Positions 17,511-25,366 of a stretch of DNA of 64,000 nt are shown here, in pieces; position 1 is the stretch's first letter, and each line of letters starts with the position of its first letter. Both the position numbers and the translations under genes were made by a program. The stretch spans positions 7,564,001 through 7,628,000 of the forward strand of contig NZ_JACHNF010000001.1 of assembly GCF_014205295.1 (NCBI RefSeq), in the 5' to 3' direction. A model generated the notes under the pieces. It was given only the letters and a program-made list of their open reading frames with translations, was not told the origin of the DNA and did not search any database. This DNA is from Kribbella solani (GTDB lineage Bacteria > Actinomycetota > Actinomycetes > Propionibacteriales > Kribbellaceae).

Positions 17511-18976
17511 TGACCGAGAACACCGTTGAGCCGCGGCGGCTGAGCCCGGACGAGCTGCGCACGCTGTTCCTGTTCGAGAGCCTCACCGACGAGCAGCTCG
17601 GCTGGCTGTCCGAGGCCGGGTACGTCGAGGAGGTACGCGACGGCGTCGTCTTCAACGAAGGCGACGAGGCGACCTGCTGCTACGTGCTGCTGTCCGGCGA
17701 GATCCGGCTGTGCAAGCTGTCCCACGGTGAGCTGGTCGAGATCAACCGCACCGGCCAGCGCGGCGTGTACTCGGGCGCGTTCAACGCGTTCTTCGGCGCC
17801 AACGACCACAAGTCGTACACGGCGACCATGCAGGTGACGCGGCCGTCGGAGTTCTTCGTGATCAGCGCCGACACGATGGCGACGATGATGAACACCTGGT
17901 TCCCGATGGCGGTGCACCTGATCGAGGGCTTCGTGATGGGGATGCGGCGGACCAACGAGACGCTGGGGGAGCGCGAGCGGCTGCTGGCGCTCGGCTCGCT
18001 GTCCGCCGGTCTGACCCACGAGCTGAACAACCCGGCCGCGGCGGCAGTCCGGGCCGCGGCGACGCTGCGGCAGCGGGTCTCCGGGATGCGGTCGAAGCTG
18101 GCGATGCTCGCGGACGGCACGCTGGACGCGACCAAGCTGCACCAGATCGTCGCGCTGCAGGACGATGCGGTCGAGCGGCTGGAGAAGAACAAGGACAAGG
18201 ACATCCCACCGATGGAGCTGTCCGACCGCGAGGACACGCTCATCGACTGGCTCGAAGATCACGATGTCCAGGCGAGCTGGGACGTCGCGCCGGTGCTGGC
18301 GTCGGCCGGGCTGGACGTGGAGTGGATGGAGGAGGTGCTGACGGCGGTCGGGCCGAAGTACCTTGAGGGCGCGGTGCGCTGGTTGATGTACACGATCGAC
18401 ACCGAGTCGCTGATGAACGAGATCGACGACTCGGTCACCCGGATCTCCACCCTCGTTGGTGCCGCCAAGCAGTACTCGCAGATCGACCGGGCGCCGTACC
18501 AGACCGTCGATCTGCGCGAGTTGCTCAAGTCGACGCTGGTGATGATGTCGGGCAAGCTTCAGGGATACCAGCTGGTCAAGGAGTTCGATCCCGACGTGCC
18601 GGCGATTCCGGCGTACGCGGCGGAGCTCAACCAGGTCTGGACGAACATCATCGACAACGCGGTCAGCGCGATGGGCGGCGCCGGGACGCTGACGATCCGG
18701 ACCCGGCGGGACGGCGCGTACGCGGTGGTCGAGATCGGTGACACCGGGCCGGGGATTCCGGAAGAGATCCGGCGACGGATCTTCGAACCGTTCTTCACCA
18801 CCAAGCCGATCGGCGAGGGCACCGGGCTGGGGCTGGACATCTCCTGGCGGATCGTGGTGAAGAAGCACCACGGTGACCTGCGAGTGGAGTCCGAGCCGGG
18901 GCGTACGGTGTTCAAGATCGTGCTTCCGCTCGACCCCGAACGGGAACTGGAATCCGATCCGGCGCTGCTCGACTGA
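17510..18976 (+). CDS. Histidine kinase with N-terminal cyclic nucleotide-binding domain
   Basis: 488 residues, no membrane helix. A cNMP-binding fold covers about 15-135 (LFESLTDEQLGWLSEAGYVE, FNEGDEATCCYVLLSGEIRL). The kinase core follows: phosphoacceptor His170 in LTHELNNPAAAA, N-box NIIDNAVSAM near 380, G1 DTGPGIPEE, F-box IFEPFFTTK, and G2 GTGLGLDISW. Between His170 and the N-box lies an extra ~180-residue helical region. It is translationally coupled to the receiver-flavoprotein gene, so it most likely phosphorylates that protein's receiver. Whether it binds cAMP, another ligand or a flavin-redox partner is not readable from sequence. Confidence 0.92.
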   Translation: MTENTVEPRRLSPDELRTLFLFESLTDEQLGWLSEAGYVEEVRDGVVFNEGDEATCCYVLLSGEIRLCKLSHGELVEINRTGQRGVYSGAFNAFFGANDHKSYTATMQVTRPSEFFVISADTMATMMNTWFPMAVHLIEGFVMGMRRTNETLGERERLLALGSLSAGLTHELNNPAAAAVRAAATLRQRVSGMRSKLAMLADGTLDATKLHQIVALQDDAVERLEKNKDKDIPPMELSDREDTLIDWLEDHDVQASWDVAPVLASAGLDVEWMEEVLTAVGPKYLEGAVRWLMYTIDTESLMNEIDDSVTRISTLVGAAKQYSQIDRAPYQTVDLRELLKSTLVMMSGKLQGYQLVKEFDPDVPAIPAYAAELNQVWTNIIDNAVSAMGGAGTLTIRTRRDGAYAVVEIGDTGPGIPEEIRRRIFEPFFTTKPIGEGTGLGLDISWRIVVKKHHGDLRVESEPGRTVFKIVLPLDPERELESDPALLD

Positions 18977-19024
18977 CCACCACGACGAGCTCGATCCGGC
19001 TGCGCTGGTTTCCCGTGTGATTGC

Positions 19025-19933
19025 TTAGGGCAACCAGTTGAGGATGGTGGTGATCACCTCCGGGTCGACGTGGCCTTCGGCCTGGTAGTCGGCCGGCGTG
19101 GACGGGCCGGTGCCGGGGAAGAACAGGTGGTTGTCGGCGTCCAGTACGGTGACGGTCGCGTTCGGTACGCCCGTACGCCAGGCAGGTAGGTCGTCGGCGA
19201 CGGTGACCTGGTAGTCGCGTCCGCCTTGCAGGACGAGGATCGGTACGTCGAGCTTGGCGGCGGTGGCGACCGGGTCGTATGTGCGGAGGTCGAGCCAGAA
19301 GGACGCGGGCAGGCCGAACGGGAGATCGGTCGTCTCGGGTGACAGGTCCGGGCTGTCGACGGCGGCTGCTTGGCGTTCGAAGAGTTCGATGGTTCCCGGC
19401 GGGACGGCTTCCGGGCTGGTCTCGGCGAGGTAGCGCATCACGCGGACGGCGGCGTGGTGCATCGGCTGAGTGTCGCCGGCCATGATCACCACGCCGGCAA
19501 CGAGCGGTTCCTCGGCGGCGATCTTCGGAGCGATCTTCCCGCCCATACTGTGGCCGATCAGTACGATCCGGTCGGCGTACTCGGCGAGGGTGCGGACTGC
19601 CGCGGTGCCGTGCGGGACGTATTCCGCGGTCATCGTGTAGCCGGGTTCGAGCATCGCTTCGGGGCGGTTCGCGGTTGGCTTGTCGTACCGGAGGACCGCG
19701 ATGCCCTGCGTGGCGAGGCCCCAGGCGAGGTCCTTCAGCGGTTTGTTCGGGCCGCTGGTTCCGTCGCGATCGAAGGGGCCGGCGCCGGGGAGCAGTACGA
19801 CACCGGTCCGGGAGCCGGGATGGGTCGGGAGGGTGAGCGTGCCGGGGACGGTACGGGCGGCCGCGTCCAGGGTGAGGTCGCGCTCGGTGAAGGTGGCCGG
19901 GTCGGCGTACGCCGGGGGAGTCCAAGGAGACAT
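19025..19933 (-). CDS. Alpha/beta hydrolase
   Basis: 302 residues. The nucleophile elbow GHSMGGKIAP (serine near residue 127), an acid in VPILVLQGGRDYQV and a late histidine in DNHLFFPG give a complete triad. The oxyanion region VVLLPGAGPFDRDGTSGPNK is typical of the dienelactone-hydrolase/acetylesterase-like group. No signal peptide. ATG 19933 is preferred to 19939 because AAAGG lies eight bases before it. It is divergent from an HTH regulator with a shared operator, so it is probably that regulator's target. Substrate unknown. Confidence 0.9.
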   Translation of the reverse strand: MSPWTPPAYADPATFTERDLTLDAAARTVPGTLTLPTHPGSRTGVVLLPGAGPFDRDGTSGPNKPLKDLAWGLATQGIAVLRYDKPTANRPEAMLEPGYTMTAEYVPHGTAAVRTLAEYADRIVLIGHSMGGKIAPKIAAEEPLVAGVVIMAGDTQPMHHAAVRVMRYLAETSPEAVPPGTIELFERQAAAVDSPDLSPETTDLPFGLPASFWLDLRTYDPVATAAKLDVPILVLQGGRDYQVTVADDLPAWRTGVPNATVTVLDADNHLFFPGTGPSTPADYQAEGHVDPEVITTILNWLP

Positions 19934-19939
19934 CAGCAT

Positions 19940-19966
19940 TACCTTTCTCGTTCTTTGCGAAAGGTA
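19940..19966. promoter_or_regulatory. Palindromic operator between hydrolase and HTH genes
   Basis: TACCTTTC and GAAAGGTA separated by 11 bases, in the short gap between the divergent hydrolase and HTH genes. It overlaps the hydrolase's ribosome-binding region, so occupancy would block both transcription and leader. Confidence 0.7.
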
Positions 19967-19989
19967 GCACGATGTGAGATTGTCTGCCT

Positions 19990-20520
19990 ATGGGTCCGTT
20001 GGAACTGCTGGGGCATCCGGTGCGGTTGCGGATCGTGCATGCGCTGCGCGGCGGGCGTGAGCTGACCACCGGCGAGCTCGGAGAACGGATCACGGACGTT
20101 TCGAAGGCAACGCTGTACCGGCACGTCGAGCTGCTCGCCGAAGGCGGAATCCTCGAGGTCGCGGCCGAGCAGCGGGTTCGCGGCGCGGTCGAGCGGCGCT
20201 TCCGGTTGCAGGCCGAGCGCGCGTCGATCACGCCGGAGCAGTTGGCGGAGCTCACCGTGGAGGATCACCGGCGGGGGTTCGCGGTCGCGATGGCGGCGCT
20301 CGTGGCCGAGTTCAACGCGTACGCCGATGGCGAAGGCGCCGATCCGGTCGCCGACCTGGTCGGCTACCGCCAGCACGGCATCTGGCTCACCGAACCCGAG
20401 CTCCACCAACTGATCGCCGCCCTCCGCGCCGCGATCCTCCCGGTCCTCACGAACGAGGCCACCCCCGACCGCGCCCGGTACCTCCTCAGCCCCATCCTCT
20501 TCCCAACCGCCGACAACTGA
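19990..20520 (+). CDS. HTH (ArsR/PadR-like winged helix) transcriptional regulator
   Basis: 176 residues. The winged HTH is at about 3-75: LELLGHPVRLRIVHALRGGR, TTGELGERITDVSKATLYRH, then a wing with RGAVERRFRLQ. The C-terminal helical part (LVGYRQHGIWLTEPELHQLI) is the effector/dimer domain seen in HTH_20-type repressors of hydrolases and transporters. It is divergent from the alpha/beta hydrolase with a palindrome between and probably represses it. Its end leads into a palindromic repeat region. Confidence 0.85.
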   Translation: MGPLELLGHPVRLRIVHALRGGRELTTGELGERITDVSKATLYRHVELLAEGGILEVAAEQRVRGAVERRFRLQAERASITPEQLAELTVEDHRRGFAVAMAALVAEFNAYADGEGADPVADLVGYRQHGIWLTEPELHQLIAALRAAILPVLTNEATPDRARYLLSPILFPTADN

Positions 20521-20558
20521 CGGGCCGGCGCCGCTCCCGCTTGAGCTTCTCCACTCTT

Positions 20559-20623
20559 GTTGTGGGTTCTCCACTCGTATACCGGTGGAGAACCCACAAC
20601 ACGGGTGGATATCCACGCGTGTT
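20559..20623. repeat. Dispersed palindromic repeat, family A, copy 1
   Basis: A perfect 16-bp inverted repeat (arms 20559-20574 and 20585-20600, loop of 10) followed by the palindrome GTGGATATCCAC (20605-20616), itself flanked by AACACG / CGTGTT. The 53 bases 20564-20616 match 37818-37870 at 47 of 53 positions. Non-coding, between an HTH gene and the convergent kinase gene. Confidence 0.8.
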
Positions 20624-20685
20624 GCGGGCGGCGGAAGGGGAACCGAGGTGTTTGGGGGACCGCTACCTGTTCTTCGGGTCGCTGG

Positions 20686-21798
20686 TTAGCGGAGGGCGGT
20701 GCCTTGGGTGTGGGTGAGGAGGGAGAGGTCCTGACGGGTGGGGAGGGATTCCCAGTCGCCGAAGGCGGTGACGCAGAAGGCGCCGGAGGTGGTGGCGCGG
20801 TGCAGGCGGGCTTCGGGGGCGAGGTCGTCGAGGGTGGCGGAGAGGTAACCGGAGACGAAGGCGTCACCGGCGCCGATGCTGTCGACCACCGTGACGGAGA
20901 GCGCGGGCTGGTGGATCGTGTGTACGCCGGATGACGCGCCAACGGGATCGGGGTGTACGCCGGATGCTGCGGCGATGGCGTCGGGGTGTACGCCGGATGC
21001 TGCGCCGGTGGGGTCGGTGCGCTTGTCGGCCGGGACGGTGGGATCGGTGGGCTGGTGGGTCGGGGATGCGGCGGGGGCGGTGTGTGGCTGCGCGGGGGAG
21101 GGGGTGCGGGTGTGGAGCCAGGCGCCTTTGTGGCCGGCGGTTACTACTAGCTGGGTGGCGTGTTCGAGGAGGGGTGGGACGGGGTTGGGGGCATCGGTGA
21201 GGAGGTCGAGTTCGTCGTCGGAGGCGAAGATCGTGTGCACGTACGGGAGGAGTTCGCGGATGGTCGCGGCGGCTTCGGGGCGGGACCAGAGGCGGGCGCG
21301 GTAGTTCACGTCGAGGGAGACCTGGGTGCCGGCGGCGGAGGCGGCGCGTACGGCGGCGAGGGTGGCGGCGCGTGTTGCCGGCGAGAGGGCGGGGGTGATG
21401 CCGGTGACGTGCAGGAGGGTCGGTTTCGTCGCCTGGATCGCGGCGGTGGCTTCTTCCGGGGTGAGGGTGGAGGCGGCCGAACCGCGGCGGTGGTAGCTGA
21501 CCCGGGTGATGTCGTGCGACGGCTGGTCGAAGGCGATGAAACCGGTGAAGGAGTCGTCGGCGAAGCGGATCTGGCTGGTGTCGACGTTCTCGGCGCGGAG
21601 GGTGCGCTGGATCAGGCGGCCGGGTTCGTCGTTGCCCAGGGCACCTAACCAGGTGGTGTGGTGGCCGAGCCGGGCGACGCCGATCGCGACGTTGCTTTCG
21701 GAGCCGGCGATGGACAGATGCGCGTCCCCGCCGAGCCGCATCGGCCGAGCGGTCCGCACCGAGACCATCGTCTCGCCAAGAGTCAGCAGGTCAGTCAT
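20686..21798 (-). CDS. PfkB-family sugar kinase, probable 2-keto-3-deoxygluconate/galactonate kinase
   Basis: 370 residues. Ribokinase-fold motifs: GGDAHLSIAGSESNVAIGVA at about 23-42, substrate-lid residues, and DSIGAGDAFVSGYL with catalytic Asp312. The N-terminus LLTLGETMVSVRT is typical of KDG kinases. It would phosphorylate 2-keto-3-deoxy-sugar acids before the adjacent aldolase cleaves them. An insertion of about 65 residues (231-297) not seen in ordinary KDG kinases contains three 11-residue repeats (GVHPDA type) encoded by 33-bp tandem DNA repeats. ATG 21798 has GGAG seven bases upstream. It follows the aldolase gene on the same strand. Confidence 0.88.
   Translation of the reverse strand: MTDLLTLGETMVSVRTARPMRLGGDAHLSIAGSESNVAIGVARLGHHTTWLGALGNDEPGRLIQRTLRAENVDTSQIRFADDSFTGFIAFDQPSHDITRVSYHRRGSAASTLTPEEATAAIQATKPTLLHVTGITPALSPATRAATLAAVRAASAAGTQVSLDVNYRARLWSRPEAAATIRELLPYVHTIFASDDELDLLTDAPNPVPPLLEHATQLVVTAGHKGAWLHTRTPSPAQPHTAPAASPTHQPTDPTVPADKRTDPTGAASGVHPDAIAAASGVHPDPVGASSGVHTIHQPALSVTVVDSIGAGDAFVSGYLSATLDDLAPEARLHRATTSGAFCVTAFGDWESLPTRQDLSLLTHTQGTALR
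20920..21018. repeat. 33-bp tandem repeat, three copies, inside the sugar kinase gene
   Basis: Each unit begins GTGTACGCCGGATG (20920, 20953, 20986). The period of 33 keeps the frame and encodes 11-residue protein repeats. Confidence 0.9.
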
Positions 21799-21859
21799 CA
21801 ACAGGCTCCGAAGTAGGGAAAGACAGCTGGGCTGTCGCGCGGTGGGACGAGCGGGGGGC

Positions 21860-21966
21860 GGGGGAGTGCGGTCGGGGTGTGGAGGGGGTGGGGGAGTGTG
21901 GTCGGGGTGCGGAGGTGGTGGGGCGGGGGGAGTGCGGTTGGCGTGCGGAGGTGGTGGGGGCGGGGG
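21860..21966. repeat. G-rich imperfect tandem repeat between kinase and aldolase genes
   Basis: About three units of 30-36 bp, each with GAGTGYGGT then GTGNGGAGG and runs of G. The repeat fills most of the 201-base gap between the two genes. No gene seen here. Several G-runs could form quadruplexes on the + strand. Confidence 0.7.
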
Positions 21967-21999
21967 ACGAACAGTGCGGAAGGTTGGGCTTGGGGTGGG

Positions 22000-22620
22000 T
22001 TAGAGGTTCAGGGCGGTGCGGAAGAGGGTGGCTCGGATTGACAGTTCGGAGAGGGGGCCGCCGGCGGCGGCGTCGCCGAGCAGGGGGGAGCCGACGCCTA
22101 CCGCCAGGGCGCCGGCGGTGAGGTACGCGGGGGCGGACTGGGCGTCGACGCCGCCGACGGCGATCAACGGGACGTCGGGCAGCGGTGCGCGGAGTTCGCG
22201 CAGGTAGCCGGGGCCGTGGACCTTGGCGGGGAAGATCTTGACCGCGGTGGCGCCGAGGTCGACGGCGGCGACTACCTCGGTGGGGGTGAGGGCGCCGCAG
22301 AGCAGCGGCAGACCGAGCTCTACCGAGCGGTGCGCGCCGCGGGTGATCGCCGGGGTGACCGCGAAGCTGGCCCGGGCGGCCGCGACCTGGTCGGCCTGCG
22401 CCGCGGTGACCACGGTGCCGGCGCCGATCAGGATGCTCGGGTCGTACTGGTCGCGCGCCGCGGCGATCGCCTCGACCGCGCCGGGCGTGGTGAGGGAGAT
22501 CTCCAGGGTGTTGACGCCGGCCTCGACCAGCGTCTGAACGCAGGCCAGGGCGGTTTCGGCCCCGTCGGCGCGAATGATCGCGAGCAGTTTCCGGCTGCGG
22601 AGTTCGGCAAGCAGGTCCAT
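22000..22620 (-). CDS. KDPG/KDPGal-type aldolase
   Basis: 206 residues, a class I aldolase of the Eda/DgoA group. Schiff-base lysine is in AVKIFPAKVHGP near 130; the catalytic glutamate is in LEISLTTPGA near 42; GAGTVVTAAQ and AVGGVDAQSAP complete the barrel motifs. It splits 2-keto-3-deoxy-6-phospho-sugar acid into pyruvate and glyceraldehyde 3-phosphate. With dgoD nearby, the galactonate product is the likely substrate. ATG 22620 has GGAG close upstream; TTG 22629 is an alternative. It heads a two-gene unit with the kinase and is divergent from the sialidase gene across a palindromic control region. Confidence 0.9.
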   Translation of the reverse strand: MDLLAELRSRKLLAIIRADGAETALACVQTLVEAGVNTLEISLTTPGAVEAIAAARDQYDPSILIGAGTVVTAAQADQVAAARASFAVTPAITRGAHRSVELGLPLLCGALTPTEVVAAVDLGATAVKIFPAKVHGPGYLRELRAPLPDVPLIAVGGVDAQSAPAYLTAGALAVGVGSPLLGDAAAGGPLSELSIRATLFRTALNL

Positions 22621-22629
22621 GATCTCCAA

Positions 22630-22664
22630 CTTATGTGATCGGATAAGACATAGGACGTCCCATG
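22630..22664. promoter_or_regulatory. Overlapping palindromes between aldolase and sialidase genes
   Basis: CATAGGACGTCCCATG (22649-22664) is a 16-bp palindrome with one mismatched pair. It overlaps CTTAT-N8-ATAAG (22630-22647) and TATGT-N11-ACATA (22632-22652). It fits a dimeric GntR/FadR-type operator shared by both directions; the linked GntR regulator is the likely protein. Confidence 0.65.
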
Positions 22665-22747
22665 AGCTCTGGCGTGGACGCCTGATCTGTGGCTGAATTA
22701 CACAGTGAACAACCGCCCCGTTGTTTACTTAGTGGAGGCATCCGCTC

Positions 22748-24571
22748 ATGCCCAGGCTCAAGATCCTGGCCGCGCTGGCTCTGACCGCGGCCACCCTCAC
22801 CCTGCCGACGCCCACCCAAGCAACCTCCCGAGCAACCACCCAGGCAACCGTCCAAGCCGTCACCCAGACCGTGCTGTTCAACAAGGGGGACGCGGGCTTC
22901 GGCTGTTACCGCATTCCCGCGATCGTGCGTACGAAGTCCGGCGCGCTGCTCGCGTTCGCCGAGGCCCGCCGGGCCTGGTGCGCCGACTCCCAGGAGATCG
23001 ACCTCGTCCTCCGCCGTTCCGACGACGACGGCCGGACCTGGTCGGCCACCCAAACCGTGCTTTCCGGCACCGACACCGACCCGGACGCGGTCGCCACCCG
23101 CGGCAACCCGACTCCGATCGTCGATTACGAGACCGGCCGGATCGTGCTCCTGTCCACGATGGATCCGGGTACGACGAGCCGCCCGCGAACCCCGTACGTC
23201 CAGGTCAGTGACGACGACGGCAGGACCTGGAGCAAGGCGAAGAACATCGGTTCGCAGATCGACGACCCGGTCTGGGGCTGGTATGCGACCGGCCCTGTCC
23301 ACGGCATCCAACTCACTCGTGGCGCGCACGCCGGCCGGCTGGTCGCGGGCACCAACTACGACAACGGCGCCCAGAAGAACGCCGGCCAGTTCGTATACAG
23401 CGATGACCACGGCGTGACCTGGCACAAGGGCGCGACCGACCTCCGCGCGGACGCGACGCCGCAGGAGATCAGCGTGGTCGAGAAGGTCGACGGCGGGGTG
23501 TACGCCGGTGCGCGCAACAACGCCGGCACTTCGGGCGCGAGCCGGATGGGCGCGGTCAGCAATGACGGCGGCGAGACGTTCGCGGCTCCGTTCGCGACGA
23601 TCGACGGCCTGACAACGCCGGTGGTCCAGGGCTCGCTGCAACGCCTTCGCGCGGTCGACCAGGGCGACAAGTACAACCGCATCCTGTTCGCCGCACCGGC
23701 CGACCCGGACCGGCGGCGGTACATGACGATCCGGTCCAGCTTCGACGAAGGCAGGACCTGGCAGTCGGTCGACGAAGGTACGCGGATCACCAGCGACTGG
23801 TCCGGGTACTCCGATCTGGCGATCCTCGACACCGGCGAGATCGGCCTGCTGTACGAGGGCGGAACGGTGGACGCCCGTGACCAGATCCGGTTCGCGCGGT
23901 TCGCCGAAAGCGACATCGGCTTCCCGGATGCGCCGCGGACGGCAACCACGCCGGACGTCTCCGGACAGGGCAACCACAGCTACCTGCGCGGTGCTCCGAC
24001 GGCGGTGGCCGGGAAGTTCGGGCAGGCGCGGGACTTCGATGGCGTGGATGACGCGCTCCAGCTCCCGTACGCCGAGTCGCTGGCGGTCGGTGCGGGCGAT
24101 TTCACCGCGATGGCCTGGATCAAGTACGGCGCGAGTACGGCGAACCAGGCGATCTTCTGGGGGTACGGGATCAACGAGTTCTCCCAGTTCTGGCTGCGCG
24201 CCGAACCGGCGGACGGCCGGATTCGCGGTCTGATCACCACCGGCGGAAATACTGCCTCGGTGCAGACGGCGCAGGCGTACAACGACACCACCTGGCACCA
24301 CGTCGCCCTGCAACGTAAGGCCGGCACGCTCTCGATCTGGGTCGACGGCGCTCAGTCGGCGAGTGTGGCCGCGCCGAGTGGATCGGTCAGTCCGGGACGC
24401 CCATTCAAGATGTACGTCGGCCAGCGCCTGGATGGCGTGCATCATTTCGACGGATCGATGGATGAGGTACGGCTGTACAAGCGGGCGCTGTCCGCTGACG
24501 AACTCAACAGCATTCGCACCACCAACAGCACCTCGGTGCCGAACGCCGTACTCGACTTGCCCCTCGGGTGA
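22748..24571 (+). CDS. Secreted exo-alpha-sialidase with C-terminal LamG-like domain
   Basis: 607 residues. Signal peptide at 1-25 (ILAALALTAATLTLPTPTQA). GH33 propeller at about 38-390 with the RIP motif CYRIPAIVRT at 53-62 and five Asp-boxes: SDDDGRTW (twice), SDDHGVTW, SNDGGETF and SFDEGRTW. Catalytic acidic residues would include Asp in EARRAWCADSQE and the late tyrosine region SDWSGYSDLAI. A concanavalin-like LamG domain follows (about 395-590, with TWHHVALQRKAGTLSIWVDG). It releases terminal sialic acid from glycans outside the cell. GGAGG lies nine bases before ATG. It sits divergently from the aldolase/kinase pair under a shared palindrome. Confidence 0.95.
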   Translation: MPRLKILAALALTAATLTLPTPTQATSRATTQATVQAVTQTVLFNKGDAGFGCYRIPAIVRTKSGALLAFAEARRAWCADSQEIDLVLRRSDDDGRTWSATQTVLSGTDTDPDAVATRGNPTPIVDYETGRIVLLSTMDPGTTSRPRTPYVQVSDDDGRTWSKAKNIGSQIDDPVWGWYATGPVHGIQLTRGAHAGRLVAGTNYDNGAQKNAGQFVYSDDHGVTWHKGATDLRADATPQEISVVEKVDGGVYAGARNNAGTSGASRMGAVSNDGGETFAAPFATIDGLTTPVVQGSLQRLRAVDQGDKYNRILFAAPADPDRRRYMTIRSSFDEGRTWQSVDEGTRITSDWSGYSDLAILDTGEIGLLYEGGTVDARDQIRFARFAESDIGFPDAPRTATTPDVSGQGNHSYLRGAPTAVAGKFGQARDFDGVDDALQLPYAESLAVGAGDFTAMAWIKYGASTANQAIFWGYGINEFSQFWLRAEPADGRIRGLITTGGNTASVQTAQAYNDTTWHHVALQRKAGTLSIWVDGAQSASVAAPSGSVSPGRPFKMYVGQRLDGVHHFDGSMDEVRLYKRALSADELNSIRTTNSTSVPNAVLDLPLG

Positions 24572-24573
24572 CA

Positions 24574-25359
24574 TCAGACTGGCCTGGCGGTCAGCGTGAG
24601 CCGCCAGGTCAGTTCGCCGCTCGCGGGCACCACCGCCGCGTCGGACGGGCCTGCGGTGGCGAGGTCGAACACCCGGCCGAGCATCGGCTCGACGCCGAGG
24701 CTCCGGTACGGCGCGTCGGCGGGGAAGCCACCAAGGTTCCGCCAGAGCGCGGTGGAGACTGGTTGTCCTGGGCAACTCAACGTCATGGTGAGTTCGGCGG
24801 CGCGGTCGCGAACGGACACCGTTGGGCAGTCCACCAGTACCGCGCCGGCCGCGCTGCCGTCGCTCGGGCCGTAGGTGTTCAGGTCGAGCGGGGTCGGCCA
24901 GGCCGCGGTCACCCATGGCGCGTCGCCGGGCCAACTCCACGGCAGCCACGGCGCTGCCTCGGGGTAGATCCGGCATTCCGTTGCCGGAGGCGCGGAGATG
25001 GTTGCTCCTGGCATACAGTCCAAGAGTGCGTGCGCCGCCCAGACGAAACGGTAGCCGGGTGGGGCCTGCAGATGGTAGTCGACGGCAACGGTATCGGCCC
25101 CGAAGGTGAAGACCCGGGTCAGCACCGCGTCCCCGTACACGACGTAGCCGTCCCACGGCTGGTTCCACAGGCCGCCGTGGTCGGGCGTACCGCGGACGGT
25201 CGGGAAGCATTCGTCGACACCGCCCGCGTCGATGAAGGTGGCGAGACCGGCCCGCGACCCGGAGATCAGGCCGGGCCCGGCCCACAGCCATTCGCGACCG
25301 GCAAGCTGTAGGGACGTCCAACGACCGCCGTCGCCGGCATCAACCGCGACAACGGTCAC
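24574..25359 (-). CDS. Aldose-1-epimerase (galactose mutarotase)-like protein
   Basis: 261 residues, with a beta-sandwich composition and motifs of the galactose mutarotase superfamily: GLWNQPWDGYVVYGDAVLTR, VDYHLQAPPGYRFVWAAHAL and a final LTWRLTLTA. The catalytic His/Glu pattern is not clear enough to claim epimerase activity. GTG 25359 was chosen because GTGAGG lies five bases upstream and because it starts eight bases after dgoD ends; the frame is open upstream only through dgoD. In this operon a mutarotase that feeds beta-galactose to the dehydrogenase would make sense. Confidence 0.7.
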   Translation of the reverse strand: MTVVAVDAGDGGRWTSLQLAGREWLWAGPGLISGSRAGLATFIDAGGVDECFPTVRGTPDHGGLWNQPWDGYVVYGDAVLTRVFTFGADTVAVDYHLQAPPGYRFVWAAHALLDCMPGATISAPPATECRIYPEAAPWLPWSWPGDAPWVTAAWPTPLDLNTYGPSDGSAAGAVLVDCPTVSVRDRAAELTMTLSCPGQPVSTALWRNLGGFPADAPYRSLGVEPMLGRVFDLATAGPSDAAVVPASGELTWRLTLTARPV

Positions 25360-25366
25360 CAGGACC

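Noticed and set aside
20559..20623. Simple intrinsic terminator for the HTH gene
   Set aside because: The hairpin could end transcription, but lack of a T-run and the near-identical copy at 37818 point to a dispersed repeat.
21850..21970. CRISPR-like array
   Set aside because: Units are imperfect, G-rich and lack distinct spacers; it is a low-complexity tandem repeat.
22631..25321. An 896-codon open frame on the minus strand
   Set aside because: Antisense to the sialidase and low-complexity in translation; no motif found.
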